A DNA stretch of 64,000 nucleotides from Tsukamurella asaccharolytica (GCF_007858435.1 NZ_VIGW01000004.1:62001-126000); one strand, 5' to 3'; numbered from the stretch's first letter, positions 28,671 through 37,830 are shown. Numbers and translations: made by a program. Notes: generated by a model not told the origin, from the sequence alone.

Positions 28671-30197
28671 TCAGGACCCTCCCAGCGGCGCCGGGAGGCG
28701 CCGGGCGTCGAGGCCGGGGAACGGATCGTCCGCGCGTCGCCAGGTGCGGGCCAGGGCGACGGCGCGGGCCTCGTCGCCGCGCTCGGCGGCCTCGGCGATC
28801 TCCCGCAGGGCGTGCGCGTGCTTGTACGCGCGGTCGCGGGCGTACGCGGCGGCGGTGTCCTTGGAGACCATGAACGGCCAGTCGGACTGCAGGCACAGCA
28901 GCGCCTCCTGCAGCACCTGGTCGCTGACCACGTCGCGCGTGAGGCCGGCCCGCTTGTCCAGGACCCGCAGCACCGTCGTCGTGATCTCCTCGTTGAGCTC
29001 GACGAACTCCCGCACCAGCGGGCCGTCCCAGACGTGCCAGTCCTTACCCGAGCCCCACGAACTGGCGGGGATCTCGCGGGCCTCGCCGACATACCCCGCC
29101 TCGGCGGCGGAGCGCAGCGTGCCCACGCGCACCCCGGCCTCGGGGAGGGCGCGCAGGACGCGCTCGAGCCAGATCGGGCCCTCGTACCACCAGTGGCCGA
29201 AGAGCTCCGTGTCGAAGGCCGCGACCACGAGGGCGTCGCGGCCGATCCGCGCGCTCTCCGACCGCACCCGCGCGACCACGGTGTCCACGAAGTCGGCGAC
29301 GTGCTTGTCGATCGCGGCCTCGGCCCGCGCGGGGTCGTACGGGGCCTTCTCGGCCTCGGCGACCTTCTTGCCCGTCACCCGGCTGGGCTTGAGGCCCGTG
29401 GCGTGGTCGTGGGCGTAGAAGTCGCGGTAGGCCGCGTGCCCGGGGTAGCCGGATTTGGGCGACCACACGCGGTAGCTCACGGGCAGGTCGCGGCCGAAGG
29501 CGAGCACCGTCGAGTCCCCGACGGGGCGGGCGAGGGCCGTGTCGCCCCCGAGCGTGGGCCCGTCGACCATGAAGTGCGTGACCCCGGCGGCCTCGTACCC
29601 CGCCTCCATGCCCGGCTTGTACGCGCACTCCGGCGCCCAGATCCCGGTCCGGGCGGGGGAACCGAGCCGGGCCGTGCCGTACGCCAGGCCCTCGCGCAGC
29701 GCGAGCTCGCGCAGCCGCGGGTGGAGCAGGGGCTGGAAGGGGTGCGCGAGCGGGCCGCCGAGCAGTTCGACGGTGCCGGCGTCCGCGAGCCGGCGCAGCA
29801 CGGGGCTGCCGCCGTGGCGCCAGCGCGTCTCGAACGAGGCGAGCGCGTGCGCCGCGTTGCGGTGCTCGCGCGCGCCGAGCTCGGCCGCGGCGGGGCGGCC
29901 CGAGAGCGCGGCCTCGTGGGCGCGGAGTTGCCAGTTGCCGAGGTAGTGGTGCATGGCCTCGAGGCAGTACGGATCGTCGAGCTGCGAGGCCAGCACAGGC
30001 GTCACGCCGAGCGTCAGCTGATCGGTGCGGCCCTCGGCGGCGAGCCGGTCGAGCATTTCCGTGACGGGCAGGTACGAGGCCGCCCACGACTGGTACAGCC
30101 ACTCCTCGCCGACGGGCCACGCGCCGTGGTGGGCGAGCCACGGCAGGTGGGAGTGCAGGACGAAGGCGATCATCCCGGGCTCGCGCCTGGCGGTCAC
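28671..30197 (-). CDS. GH57 alpha-1,4-glucan branching enzyme (Rv3031-like)
   Basis: A 508-residue GH57 enzyme introducing alpha-1,6 branches into methylated or plain glucans. GH57 motifs in order: LHSHLPWLAHHG, LLGGPLAHPFQPLL, GIWAPECAYKPGME with the nucleophile Glu, AAFDTELFGHWWYEG with the acid/base Asp, and SSWGSGKDWHVWDG. It closely resembles the M. tuberculosis protein from the methylglucose lipopolysaccharide cluster. The GTG at 30197 is chosen because it overlaps the stop of the methyltransferase gene as GTGA, a common coupling signal; an internal ATG ten codons later is possible. Downstream the GT4 gene starts one base after its stop. Confidence 0.93.
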   Translation of the reverse strand: MTARREPGMIAFVLHSHLPWLAHHGAWPVGEEWLYQSWAASYLPVTEMLDRLAAEGRTDQLTLGVTPVLASQLDDPYCLEAMHHYLGNWQLRAHEAALSGRPAAAELGAREHRNAAHALASFETRWRHGGSPVLRRLADAGTVELLGGPLAHPFQPLLHPRLRELALREGLAYGTARLGSPARTGIWAPECAYKPGMEAGYEAAGVTHFMVDGPTLGGDTALARPVGDSTVLAFGRDLPVSYRVWSPKSGYPGHAAYRDFYAHDHATGLKPSRVTGKKVAEAEKAPYDPARAEAAIDKHVADFVDTVVARVRSESARIGRDALVVAAFDTELFGHWWYEGPIWLERVLRALPEAGVRVGTLRSAAEAGYVGEAREIPASSWGSGKDWHVWDGPLVREFVELNEEITTTVLRVLDKRAGLTRDVVSDQVLQEALLCLQSDWPFMVSKDTAAAYARDRAYKHAHALREIAEAAERGDEARAVALARTWRRADDPFPGLDARRLPAPLGGS

Positions 30198-30934
30198 GGC
30201 TTCCTCGCGTAGAAGAACAGGTCGAGGCTGTCCGGGGCGTCGGCGCGCAGGTCGAAGTCCTGCGCGGCGACGGCGGCCACGTCGTTCGACAGTTCTTCGG
30301 GCCACGGCTCACCGGCCAGCGAGCGCTCGATCTGCGCATCGATGAAGCTGCCGCCGTGGCGGCGATCCAGCTCCGCCAGGCGCGCGCCGTGGTAGACGCC
30401 GAGCTTCTCGGTGACCTCCAGTCCGGCGCCCTCGAGTAGCTCGACGAGCTCGGCCGAGTTCAGCTCGCGGGTGTGGAAGGGGTTGAGCGGGGTGTCGCGG
30501 CCGGGGGAGAAGGTGACGCGGTTCGGCGTCGAGATCGCGAGCTCGCCGCCGGGCCGCAGGATGCGGGCCACCTCGCGCAGGAACTGCGGCTGGTCCCACA
30601 GGTGCTCGATCACCTGGAAGTTCACGACCGCGTCCACGGAGCCGTCCTCGAGGGGCAACTCGGCCAGGTTGCCGTGCAGCATGGTCACCGCCGGGTACGC
30701 GGAGCGGACGTGCGCGACGGCCGACTCGTCGTAGTCGAGTGCCGTCACCCGCGCGCCGCCGTCGGCCAACATGGCGGCGCCGTAGCCCTCGCCGCTGCCG
30801 GCCTCGAAGACCGACTTCCCGGCGTATCGCGGGGCGATCGCGACGTAGGCGATCTCGTGCCGGCGGAACCAATAGTTCTCCTCGGGGATACCGGGGACGG
30901 TTCGCTCGCCGGTCAGGGGCAGCGGGTCACACAT
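30194..30934 (-). CDS. SAM-dependent methyltransferase of the methylglucan cluster (Rv3030-like)
   Basis: A 246-residue class I methyltransferase. Motif I is SVFEAGSGEGYGAAMLA, the acidic loop VTALDYDESAV, and motif II/III VNFQVIEHLWDQPQFL with LRPGGELAISTPNRVTFS. In mycobacteria Rv3030 lies in the same operon and was proposed to add 6-O-methyl groups to the glucose polymer; the gene order here is identical. ATG 30934 (MCDPLPLTGERTVP) follows GAGAAG; the frame can be extended to 30967 with little support. As first gene of the operon its promoter must lie in 30935-31139, which it shares with the divergent etfBA operon. Confidence 0.9.
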   Translation of the reverse strand: MCDPLPLTGERTVPGIPEENYWFRRHEIAYVAIAPRYAGKSVFEAGSGEGYGAAMLADGGARVTALDYDESAVAHVRSAYPAVTMLHGNLAELPLEDGSVDAVVNFQVIEHLWDQPQFLREVARILRPGGELAISTPNRVTFSPGRDTPLNPFHTRELNSAELVELLEGAGLEVTEKLGVYHGARLAELDRRHGGSFIDAQIERSLAGEPWPEELSNDVAAVAAQDFDLRADAPDSLDLFFYARKP

Positions 30935-30978
30935 TCTTCTCAGCCTAGTCGGTGCGGGGTGGGCCATCCCACATGGAC

Positions 30979-30996
30979 AGTTACCGTCCGGTAACT
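30979..30996. promoter_or_regulatory. Palindromic operator upstream of etfBA
   Basis: AGTTACCGTCCGGTAACT has perfect 8-bp arms around TC. It lies 144 bp upstream of etfB and 45 bp upstream of the divergent methyltransferase gene. Length and symmetry fit a TetR-family site; TetR regulators of fatty acid oxidation often control etf genes, but the regulator is not encoded nearby. The overlapping TAACTT could be a -10 element for etfB with a leader of about 140 nt. Confidence 0.6.
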
Positions 30997-31139
30997 TACT
31001 CTGGCGTTAAACAGTGTGGTGAGGCGGTGCTACGTTCTACTCGCAGAACCTGCGGCGGGGACGTTCATCCGTACCTCGCGGCAGTGTGAGAATGTGGCTT
31101 ACGAGTATCCCGATCATCGATGGAGGTCGACGAAGACCA

Positions 31140-31919
31140 ATGACGAACGTAGTCGTACTGATCAAGCAGGCTCCCGATCCCGGGTCCGAGCGCAAGCTCT
31201 CCGATGACTTCACGGTCGACAGGTCGATCGACCCGTGGCTCGAGGAGATCAACGAGCGCGCCGTCGAGGCCGCGCTCCAGATCAAGGAGGCCCACGGCGG
31301 CGAGGTCACCGTTCTGACCGTCGGCCCCGCGAGCGCCACCGATGCGATCCGCAAGGCGCTGTCCATGGGCGCTGACAAGGCCGTCCACGTCCAGGACGAC
31401 GCGATGCACGGCTCCGACGCGATTCAGACCTCCTGGGTCCTCGCCCGCGCGCTGGGCACCATCGAGGGCGTTGAGCTCGTCATCGCAGGTAACGAGGCCA
31501 CCGATGGTCGCGTCGGTGCCGTCCCGGCCATCCTCGCCGAGTACCTGGGCCTGCCGCAGCTGACCCACATGCGCACGCTCGTCATCGACGGAGACTCGCT
31601 CAAGGGCGAGCGCGAGACCGACGAGGGCGTCTTCGAGCTCGAGGCCTCGCTTCCCGCCATCGTGTCGGTGAACGAGAAGATCAACGAGCCGCGCTTCCCC
31701 TCCTTCAAGGGCATCATGGCTGCGAAGAAGAAGGAGATCACCGTGCTCTCCCTCGCGGAGATCGGCGTGGAGCTCGACGAGGTCGGCGGCGCCAACGCTG
31801 CCACTTCCGTCACGGCTGTCACGCCGAAGCCGCCGAAGGAGGCGGGCGAGAAGGTCGTGGACGAGGGCGACGGCGGCACCAAGGTGGCGCAGTTCCTCAT
31901 CGGCCAGAAGATCATCTAA
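31140..31919 (+). CDS. etfB: Electron transfer flavoprotein, beta subunit
   Basis: The 259-residue small subunit (FixA) of the ETF heterodimer, which takes electrons from acyl-CoA dehydrogenases and hands them to the membrane ETF dehydrogenase. It starts MTNVVVLIKQAPDPGSERKL and includes the AMP-binding region VIAGNEATDGRVGAVPAILA and the recognition-loop region GLPQLTHMRTL, ending with the KPPKEAGEKVVDEG linker found in actinobacteria. ATG 31140 corresponds to the conserved N-terminus; a GGAGG at 31122-31126 is rather far upstream. The long upstream region contains a palindromic operator. etfA follows after 36 bp. Confidence 0.95.
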   Translation: MTNVVVLIKQAPDPGSERKLSDDFTVDRSIDPWLEEINERAVEAALQIKEAHGGEVTVLTVGPASATDAIRKALSMGADKAVHVQDDAMHGSDAIQTSWVLARALGTIEGVELVIAGNEATDGRVGAVPAILAEYLGLPQLTHMRTLVIDGDSLKGERETDEGVFELEASLPAIVSVNEKINEPRFPSFKGIMAAKKKEITVLSLAEIGVELDEVGGANAATSVTAVTPKPPKEAGEKVVDEGDGGTKVAQFLIGQKII

Positions 31920-31955
31920 GTCCCCTCGAATCCACTCCTAAGGAGAGAAGCCGTT

Positions 31956-32912
31956 ATGGCAGACGTACTCGTCCTCGTCGAGCAGGTCGACGGGAATCTG
32001 AAGAAGGTCACGGCTGAGCTGCTGACCGCCGCCAAGGCGCTGGGTGAGCCCGCCGCCGTCGTCGTGGGCGCCCCCGGCACCACCGACGCCATCGCCGAGC
32101 AGCTCAAGGCCGCAGGCGCCGCCAAGATCTACCGCGCGGAGTCGGCCGACGCCGACACCCACCTGGTGACCCCGAAGGTCGGCGTTCTCGCCGAGCTCGC
32201 CGAGAGCCAGGGTGCCGCCGCGATCCTCACCGCCGCCACGTTCGAGGGCAAGGAGGTGGCCGGCCGCGTCGCCGCGCGCCTCGGCTCCGGGCTGATCGCC
32301 GACGCGATCGCCTTCGGCCCCGGTGGGACCGCGACCCACTCGATCTTCGGTGGCGCGTTCACCGTCGAGGCCACCGCCGGTGGCGACACCCCTGTCGCGT
32401 CGCTGCGTCCCGGTGCCATCGAGGCCGACGGCGTCGCCGGCGCGGGTGAGATCGTCGACGTCGCGGTCCCGGCCGAGGCCGAGAACGCGGTGAAGGTCAT
32501 CTCGAAGCAGCCGATCCAGGGCGGCAACCGCCCGGAGCTCACCGAGGCGTCCATCGTCGTCTCCGGTGGCCGCGGCGTGGGCTCGGCGGAGAAGTTCTCG
32601 GTCGTCGAGGAACTCGCCGACTCGCTGGGTGCCGCCGTCGGCGCCTCGCGCGCCGCCGTCGACTCGGGCTACTACCCGGGCCAGTTCCAGGTCGGCCAGA
32701 CCGGCAAGACGGTCTCGCCGCAGCTGTACATCGCCCTGGGCATCTCGGGCGCGATCCAGCACCGCGCCGGCATGCAGACCTCGAAGACCATCGTGGCCGT
32801 CAACAAGGACGAAGAGGCCCCGATCTTCGAGATCGCCGACTACGGGATCGTCGGCGACCTCTTCGACGTCGCCCCGCAGCTCACTGAGGCCGTCAAGTCG
32901 CACAAGGGCTGA
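31956..32912 (+). CDS. etfA: Electron transfer flavoprotein, alpha subunit
   Basis: The 318-residue large subunit (FixB) carrying most of the FAD site. The N-terminal half ([20 protein letters not shown]) is the Rossmann-like domain I. The FAD domain has [32 protein letters not shown] and the C-terminal signature [20 protein letters not shown] then [19 protein letters not shown]. Translation starts at ATG 31956 with AAGGAGAG 10-17 bases upstream. It forms an operon with etfB and ends in a strong hairpin. Confidence 0.96.
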   Translation: MADVLVLVEQVDGNLKKVTAELLTAAKALGEPAAVVVGAPGTTDAIAEQLKAAGAAKIYRAESADADTHLVTPKVGVLAELAESQGAAAILTAATFEGKEVAGRVAARLGSGLIADAIAFGPGGTATHSIFGGAFTVEATAGGDTPVASLRPGAIEADGVAGAGEIVDVAVPAEAENAVKVISKQPIQGGNRPELTEASIVVSGGRGVGSAEKFSVVEELADSLGAAVGASRAAVDSGYYPGQFQVGQTGKTVSPQLYIALGISGAIQHRAGMQTSKTIVAVNKDEEAPIFEIADYGIVGDLFDVAPQLTEAVKSHKG

Positions 32913-32930
32913 GCGCAACTCCTCTCTGAA

Positions 32931-32963
32931 CGAGCCCCGTCCGGTTTCTCCGGGCGGGGCTCG
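32931..32963 (+). terminator. Hairpin terminator after etfA
   Basis: A 14-bp stem with one wobble pair (32931-32944 with 32950-32963) and a 5-nt loop TTTCT lies 18 nt after the etfA stop codon. It separates the etf operon from the catalase gene. Confidence 0.75.
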
Positions 32964-33067
32964 CTCGCGTTCGCTACGGTGGGAAGTGGACCGCGATTCC
33001 CTCCGTCGTCAGCCCGGCGGAGGTGAACAGCCCTGGATGCCAATCAGATACGCGGAGGAGAACAATC

Positions 33068-34522
33068 ATGTCCGAGAACGCGAACTTCACCACGACCGAC
33101 TCCGGCGCCCCGGCGGGCAGCGACGAGCACTCGTTGACCGTGGGCGCCGGGGGTCCCGTAGTCCTGCATGATCACCACCTGATCGAACAGATGGCGCAGT
33201 TCAACCGGGAGCGGATCGCCGAGCGACAGCCGCACGCGAAGGGCAGCGGCGCCTTCGGCACGTTCGAGACGACGGCGGATGTCTCGGCGTTCACGTGCGC
33301 GGAAGTGTTCGCGCCCGGAGCGAAAACGGAGATGATGGCGCGGTTCTCGACGGTCGCGGGCGAGCGGGGCAGCCCCGACACGTGGCGCGATCCGCGCGGC
33401 TTCGCGCTGAAGTTCTACACCCCGGCCGGCGTGTACGACATGGTCGGTAACAACACGCCCGTGTTCTTCATCAAGGACCCGATGAAGTTCCAGCACTTCA
33501 TCCGCTCGCAGAAGCGCCGCGCCGACAACAATCTGCGGGACCACGACATGCAGTGGGACTTCTGGACGCTCTCGCCCGAGTCCGCGCACCAGGTCACGTG
33601 GTTGATGGGCGACCGGGGTATCCCGAGGTCGTGGCGCCACATGAACGGCTACAGCTCGCACACGTACCTGTGGGTCAACGCCGAAGGGGTGAAGCACTGG
33701 GTCAAGTACCACTTCATCTCCGACCAGGGCGTCGAGACGCTCACCCAGGACGAGGCGGACCGGCTGGCGGGCGCGGACGGCGATTTCCACGTGCGGGACC
33801 TGTTCGACGCCATCGCCGGCGGAGAGCACCCGAGCTGGACACTCAAGGTCCAGCTGATGCCGTTCGACGAGGCGGCCGACTACCGGTTCAACCCGTTCGA
33901 CCTGACGAAGGTGTGGCCGCACGCCGACTACCCGCTGCGCGAGGTCGGCCGGATGACGTTGCACACCAACCCGACCGACAACCACGCGCAGATCGAGCAG
34001 GCGGCGTTCGAGCCCAACAACCTGGTCCCCGGTATCGGGCTGAGCCCGGACCGGATGCTGCTCGGCCGCGTCTTCGCCTACGCCGATGCGCACCGCGCCC
34101 GGCTCGGCGCCAACTACAAGCAGATCCCGGTGAACCGGCCCCGCAACGAGGTGCGCAGCTACTCCAAGGACGGCGCCATGCGCATCGATCCCGTGCGGGA
34201 CCCGGTGTACGCACCGAACTCGAAGGGCGGCCCGGCGGCGGACTACCCCGGACAGCCGGAGCCGCAATGGGCGGCCGACGGCGAGATCGTGCGGGCGGCG
34301 TACGTCGCGCACCGCGAGGACGACGACTTCTCGCAGGCGGGCACCCTGGTCCGTGAGGTGATGGACGACGCCCAGCGCGACCGGCTGGTCTCCAACGTCT
34401 CCGGGCATCTGCTCGACGGGGTGAGCGAGCCCGTCCTGGCGCGGGCCTTCGACTACTGGCGCGCCGTCGATCCGCAGATCGGGGAGCGGATCGAGCGGGC
34501 GGTCCGCGAAGGGCAGGGCTGA
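33068..34522 (+). CDS. katA: Monofunctional heme catalase (small subunit, KatA-like)
   Basis: Dismutates hydrogen peroxide to water and oxygen in the cytoplasm. At 484 residues it fits the small-subunit clade 3 catalases. The distal heme histidine is in [13 protein letters not shown], the distal Asn in [16 protein letters not shown], and the proximal heme tyrosine in [20 protein letters not shown]-site region [17 protein letters not shown] is present. ATG 33068 follows the ribosome site GGAGGAG. The 100-bp upstream region shows no clear OxyR or FurA site. It is transcribed in the same direction as the following response regulator, but 35 bp with an apparent own promoter separate them. I know of no equivalent at this place in M. 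tuberculosis. Confidence 0.95.
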   Translation: MSENANFTTTDSGAPAGSDEHSLTVGAGGPVVLHDHHLIEQMAQFNRERIAERQPHAKGSGAFGTFETTADVSAFTCAEVFAPGAKTEMMARFSTVAGERGSPDTWRDPRGFALKFYTPAGVYDMVGNNTPVFFIKDPMKFQHFIRSQKRRADNNLRDHDMQWDFWTLSPESAHQVTWLMGDRGIPRSWRHMNGYSSHTYLWVNAEGVKHWVKYHFISDQGVETLTQDEADRLAGADGDFHVRDLFDAIAGGEHPSWTLKVQLMPFDEAADYRFNPFDLTKVWPHADYPLREVGRMTLHTNPTDNHAQIEQAAFEPNNLVPGIGLSPDRMLLGRVFAYADAHRARLGANYKQIPVNRPRNEVRSYSKDGAMRIDPVRDPVYAPNSKGGPAADYPGQPEPQWAADGEIVRAAYVAHREDDDFSQAGTLVREVMDDAQRDRLVSNVSGHLLDGVSEPVLARAFDYWRAVDPQIGERIERAVREGQG

Positions 34523-34544
34523 CACCGTCGGGCCGCTCCGCGTC

Positions 34545-34550
34545 TAGGAT
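34545..34550 (+). promoter_or_regulatory. Putative -10 element (leaderless) of the response regulator gene
   Basis: TAGGAT ends 7 nt before the GTG at 34558, within the short gap after katA. No ribosome site is seen, predicting a leaderless mRNA. Confidence 0.55.
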
Positions 34551-34557
34551 CGGCTGG

Positions 34558-35199
34558 GTGAGCAGTGTCTTGATCGTCGACGACCAGCGGTTGATCCGTG
34601 ACGGCCTGAAGATGCTGCTCAGTGCGGCCCCCGACTTCACCGTGGCCGGCGAGGCCACGAACGGCGACGAGGCGGCGCGTGCGTACCGCGAGCTCGCGCC
34701 CGACGTCGTGCTCATGGACCTGCGGATGCCCGGAGTCGACGGGGTTCGCGGCATCGAGCAGATCATCGCCGCGGATCCGGCCGCCCGCATCGTCGTGCTC
34801 ACCACGTTCGACGACGACGAACACATGTATCCCGCCCTCGCGGCCGGCGCCGTCGGCTTCCTGGTCAAAGACATCGCTCCCGACGCGCTGCTGGACAATT
34901 TGCGCCGCGCACTCGACGGGGAGGTACCGATGTCACCAGGGCCGGCGCGCCGGGTCCTGGGCGACGCCGTCCGCGCCCGGACGGCGTCGCCCGCCCCGTC
35001 GGTGCGGGAACCCGCGGTGCCGCTCACCGAACGGGAGAACGACGTCCTCACCCTCGTCGCCGAGGGGCTGAGCAATGCGGCGATCGCGGGCCGGTTGCAC
35101 GTCGCGGAGTCCACCGTGAAGGCGCACGTCGCGAACCTTCGGCAGAAGACCGGCGCCGGTTCCCGGGTCGAGTTGGCGCGGTTCGCTTTCCGCGACTGA
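34558..35199 (+). CDS. NarL/LuxR family response regulator
   Basis: A 213-residue two-component regulator. The receiver domain (residues 1-120) has the acidic pocket Asp8-Asp9, the phosphorylation site Asp54 in VVLMDLRMPG, Thr in VLTTFDDD and Lys in GFLVKDIAP. The C-terminal LuxR-type helix-turn-helix (about 155-213) reads LTERENDVLTLVAEGLSNA, IAGRLHVAESTVKAHVANL. The partner is almost certainly the histidine kinase encoded convergently right next to it, the stop codons being separated by one base. Targets may include the membrane acyltransferase gene beyond the kinase. Confidence 0.93.
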   Translation: MSSVLIVDDQRLIRDGLKMLLSAAPDFTVAGEATNGDEAARAYRELAPDVVLMDLRMPGVDGVRGIEQIIAADPAARIVVLTTFDDDEHMYPALAAGAVGFLVKDIAPDALLDNLRRALDGEVPMSPGPARRVLGDAVRARTASPAPSVREPAVPLTERENDVLTLVAEGLSNAAIAGRLHVAESTVKAHVANLRQKTGAGSRVELARFAFRD

Positions 35200-35200
35200 G

Positions 35201-36316
35201 CTACGTGTGCCGAGTCGGTACCGACAGCGCAACGACCCACCGGTCGCCCTGCGGTCCGGCTGCGATGCGTCCACCCGCGAGCTCGGCGCGCTCAGCCATT
35301 CCAGTGAGGCCGTAGCCGTGTCCTCGCGAGGCGTGTGCGGGGAGCGGGCTGGACACCCGTGCCTCCCAGGCCCCGTCGCCGCGCACCACGTCCACGCTGA
35401 CCGCGGCGCCCCGGGGCGCGTGCTTCATCACGTTGGTGAGTGCCTCCTGGATCACCCGTACGAGAGTCAGCGCGTCGATCGCCGCCGGCGGTGCGTCGCC
35501 CAGGTCGATCCGCGCGTCCACCGCGAAGCCGGCGTCGGTGGTCCGTGCCACCGCGCGCCGGATCTCGCTCTCGGCGTCGTCGATCGTCCGGTTCTGCACC
35601 GGTTCCCGCTCACGCAAGGCGGCAAGGAGGCGTCGGATGTCAGCGAGGGAGTCCGTCGCCGTCTCATGGATGTCCGACAGGACCTCGTCGAGACCGGGAT
35701 CGATGCCCGCGTAGACGGTGCGGGCCACCCCCACGCGGAGCGAGATGGCCGACATGTGGTGCGCCATCAGGTCGTGCAATTCCCGCGCCAGGGCGGCGCG
35801 TTCGTCCCGCCGCGCGTGCAATGCCTCGCGTTCCAGCTCGCGCCGTTCGCGCTCGGCCAGAGCGAACCGCTCGCGCATGTACAGCCCACCGACGACCGGT
35901 AACCCGACGAAGCTGATCGTCTCGGCGAGCACACGGATCAGGGTGTGCTGTTCGCTGTCGAGCACCGATCCTGTGATGTAGCACGCCGCCCACACGACGG
36001 TCGCCGCGACGACCTGCCACCGCGGACGCTGTGAGGCAGCCAGTTCGGCGAGGGCGAGCGCCGCGAGGTAGGGGACGAGCCCGGCCGGCCCCCACGCCTC
36101 CACCGTGAGCAACCATCCGCACAGCACCGACAGCGCGAGCGACACCGTGAACGGGGCGCGACTGCCGAGGGCGAAGAGCAGCGCGGCGAGCATCGATCCG
36201 GCGATGTAGCCGGGGGAGGCGTGAAAGCGCCCGGGATACACGCTGACGGCGAGCAGAACGGGCACCACCACGAGGGGAGCGACGCGCACTCCGACGGTCC
36301 AGCTGGTGCGAGACAT
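35201..36316 (-). CDS. Sensor histidine kinase, NarL-partner (HisKA_3) type
   Basis: A 371-residue membrane kinase. The N-terminal half contains about five hydrophobic segments (VAPLVVVPVLLAVSVYP, YIAGSMLAALLFALG, FTVSLALSVLCGWLLTV, VVAATVVWAACYITG and ISFVGLPVVGGLYM) and no large extracytoplasmic domain, so it probably senses within the membrane. The dimerisation domain has the phospho-acceptor in ARELHDLMAHHMSAISL. The ATPase domain has the N-box VIQEALTNVMKHA and the G-box GYGLTGMAERAELAGG. ATG 36316 (MSRTSW) is used; an in-frame start at 36352 is possible. It is convergent with its presumed regulator gene and divergent from the acyltransferase gene. Confidence 0.92.
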   Translation of the reverse strand: MSRTSWTVGVRVAPLVVVPVLLAVSVYPGRFHASPGYIAGSMLAALLFALGSRAPFTVSLALSVLCGWLLTVEAWGPAGLVPYLAALALAELAASQRPRWQVVAATVVWAACYITGSVLDSEQHTLIRVLAETISFVGLPVVGGLYMRERFALAERERRELEREALHARRDERAALARELHDLMAHHMSAISLRVGVARTVYAGIDPGLDEVLSDIHETATDSLADIRRLLAALREREPVQNRTIDDAESEIRRAVARTTDAGFAVDARIDLGDAPPAAIDALTLVRVIQEALTNVMKHAPRGAAVSVDVVRGDGAWEARVSSPLPAHASRGHGYGLTGMAERAELAGGRIAAGPQGDRWVVALSVPTRHT

Positions 36317-36476
36317 GGCAGCACCGTACGGCACCGGCGGGCTCGACGACACCCGTGAGCCGGACGCATAGCTGCCCGATGACTTGGTGTCAACCCCCTC
36401 CCGGCTAATCCCGATCGCCGTTTCCCGATCCCAAGGGCGGAGTTCTCACGCCCCCCAGCGGACGAAGGTTGAGGAC

Positions 36477-36587
36477 ATGATCACCCGACATCGCCGCGCG
36501 CCGGCGGCCACTGACGCAAACCCGTACCTCGACCGTTCCCCGAGCGGGCGCCGGAGCCCGCAGGAAGTGACCCATCATGACCACTAG
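36477..36587 (+). CDS. Possible 36-residue upstream ORF
   Basis: An ATG at 36477 preceded by AAGGTTGAG opens a 36-codon frame (MITRHRRAPAATDANPYLDR...) ending 11 bases inside the acyltransferase gene, which starts at 36577 in another frame. Overlap of stop and start would allow translational coupling. The peptide is basic and resembles nothing I recognise; it may be noncoding leader. Confidence 0.25.
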   Translation: MITRHRRAPAATDANPYLDRSPSGRRSPQEVTHHDH

Positions 36588-37776
36588 TACGACCACTGCC
36601 GCCGGCGCGCCGGACACCGACGTCGCCGAGCGACCGACGGTCCGGCGCACGCCCGCGGCGCGGGTGATCGGCCTCGATGTCGCCCGCGCGCTCGCCGTCA
36701 TCGGCATGTTCTACGCACACGTCGGCCGCAAGCAGGAGTTCGTCCTTCTTGATCCGTCCACCTGGGACGGCATCGTCGTCGGACGATCCTCCGCCCTGTT
36801 CGTCCTGCTCTCCGGCCTGGGGCTCGGGCTGATGACCCGTGGCCGCACGGGTGAGGGGCTGGCCGCGCGACGCCGGGAGATCGTCTACCGCGGCGTCTTC
36901 CTGTTCTTCGTCGGCGGCGTGCTCGTCACTCTCGGCGTGCACATTTCGATCATTCTCGCGACCTACGCCGTGCTCTTCTGGCTCGCACTCCCGCTGGTCG
37001 GCCTGAGCGACCGTGCGCTGTTGTGGACCGCGGTCACCGGTGTGCTGTTCGGGCCGGTGGTGAACGCCGCCGCAGTAGCGCTGATCACCCGGTTCGGAGA
37101 TCCCGAGGCCGAGTTCGCGAAGCTGATCGCTACCGGCAACTATCCGGTCCTGGTCTGGATCTTCTACCTCGCCGCCGGTATCGCGGTGGGACGGCTCGCG
37201 CTCGACCGTCGCGCAACCGCCGTGCGATTGCTCGGTCTCGGCGCGACGATGCTGCTGGCGTATCCGACGGCGTGGGTCCTCTCGTCCGCGACCGGAACCG
37301 TGTTCGACGGTTTCGGCGGTGTGATCACCGCAGGTGGGATGCCCGCCCCGGAGGAGTCCGAAAGCAATGCCTGGGGCTGGGTATGGAGTGATGCCTACCG
37401 ATTCGTCGGCGCGCAGCCGCACTCCGGTACGCAACTCGAGATCATCGGCAACATCGGCTTCGCGCTCGTCCTCATCGGTGCCTGCCTCCTCGTCGGGCGG
37501 GCCGCCCCGCGGCTGCTGGCCCCGATGGCGCGAGTCGGCCGGATGTCGCTGACGCTGTACTGCCTGCATATCGTGGCGGTGTTCGTGCTGCTGCAGACGG
37601 TGCAGGACTCGCAGCAAGAGGCGTGGCTGGTGACGGACTGGCGCGGCACGGCGATGTGGCTCGCCTTCACAGTCGGCGCGTTCGTCTTCGCAACGCTGTG
37701 GTTCCGTCGTCGCACGACGGGGCCGCTGGAGGAGGTCATGCGGCGCCTTCCGGGTCTGCTCGAGCCCCGGTCCTGA
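36577..37776 (+). CDS. Membrane acyltransferase-like protein (DUF418/heparan N-acetyltransferase type)
   Basis: A 399-residue polytopic membrane protein with about ten hydrophobic segments. The N-terminal motif RVIGLDVARALAVIGMFYAH is characteristic of the DUF1624/HGSNAT-like acyltransferases, and the C-terminal LTLYCLHIVAVFVLLQT corresponds to the DUF418-type end. Such proteins are thought to transfer acyl groups across the membrane to cell-envelope molecules; the substrate is unknown. ATG 36577 follows AGGAAGTGA. It is divergent from the histidine kinase gene across a 260-bp region and ends 55 bp before a perfect 18-bp stem-loop, the likely terminator. Confidence 0.8.
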   Translation: MTTSTTTAAGAPDTDVAERPTVRRTPAARVIGLDVARALAVIGMFYAHVGRKQEFVLLDPSTWDGIVVGRSSALFVLLSGLGLGLMTRGRTGEGLAARRREIVYRGVFLFFVGGVLVTLGVHISIILATYAVLFWLALPLVGLSDRALLWTAVTGVLFGPVVNAAAVALITRFGDPEAEFAKLIATGNYPVLVWIFYLAAGIAVGRLALDRRATAVRLLGLGATMLLAYPTAWVLSSATGTVFDGFGGVITAGGMPAPEESESNAWGWVWSDAYRFVGAQPHSGTQLEIIGNIGFALVLIGACLLVGRAAPRLLAPMARVGRMSLTLYCLHIVAVFVLLQTVQDSQQEAWLVTDWRGTAMWLAFTVGAFVFATLWFRRRTTGPLEEVMRRLPGLLEPRS

Positions 37777-37830
37777 CGGAGCCGACGGGTCGGGGCCCAG
37801 GATCCGAACCGTTCCAGCTCCTACTCCGGC

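Noticed and set aside
34484-34512. Sequence GGGGAGCGGATCGAGCGGGCGG at the end of katA as another copy of the interspersed repeat
   Set aside because: It is read in a normal catalase C-terminus ([12 protein letters not shown]) and matches the repeat only in the purine-rich core.
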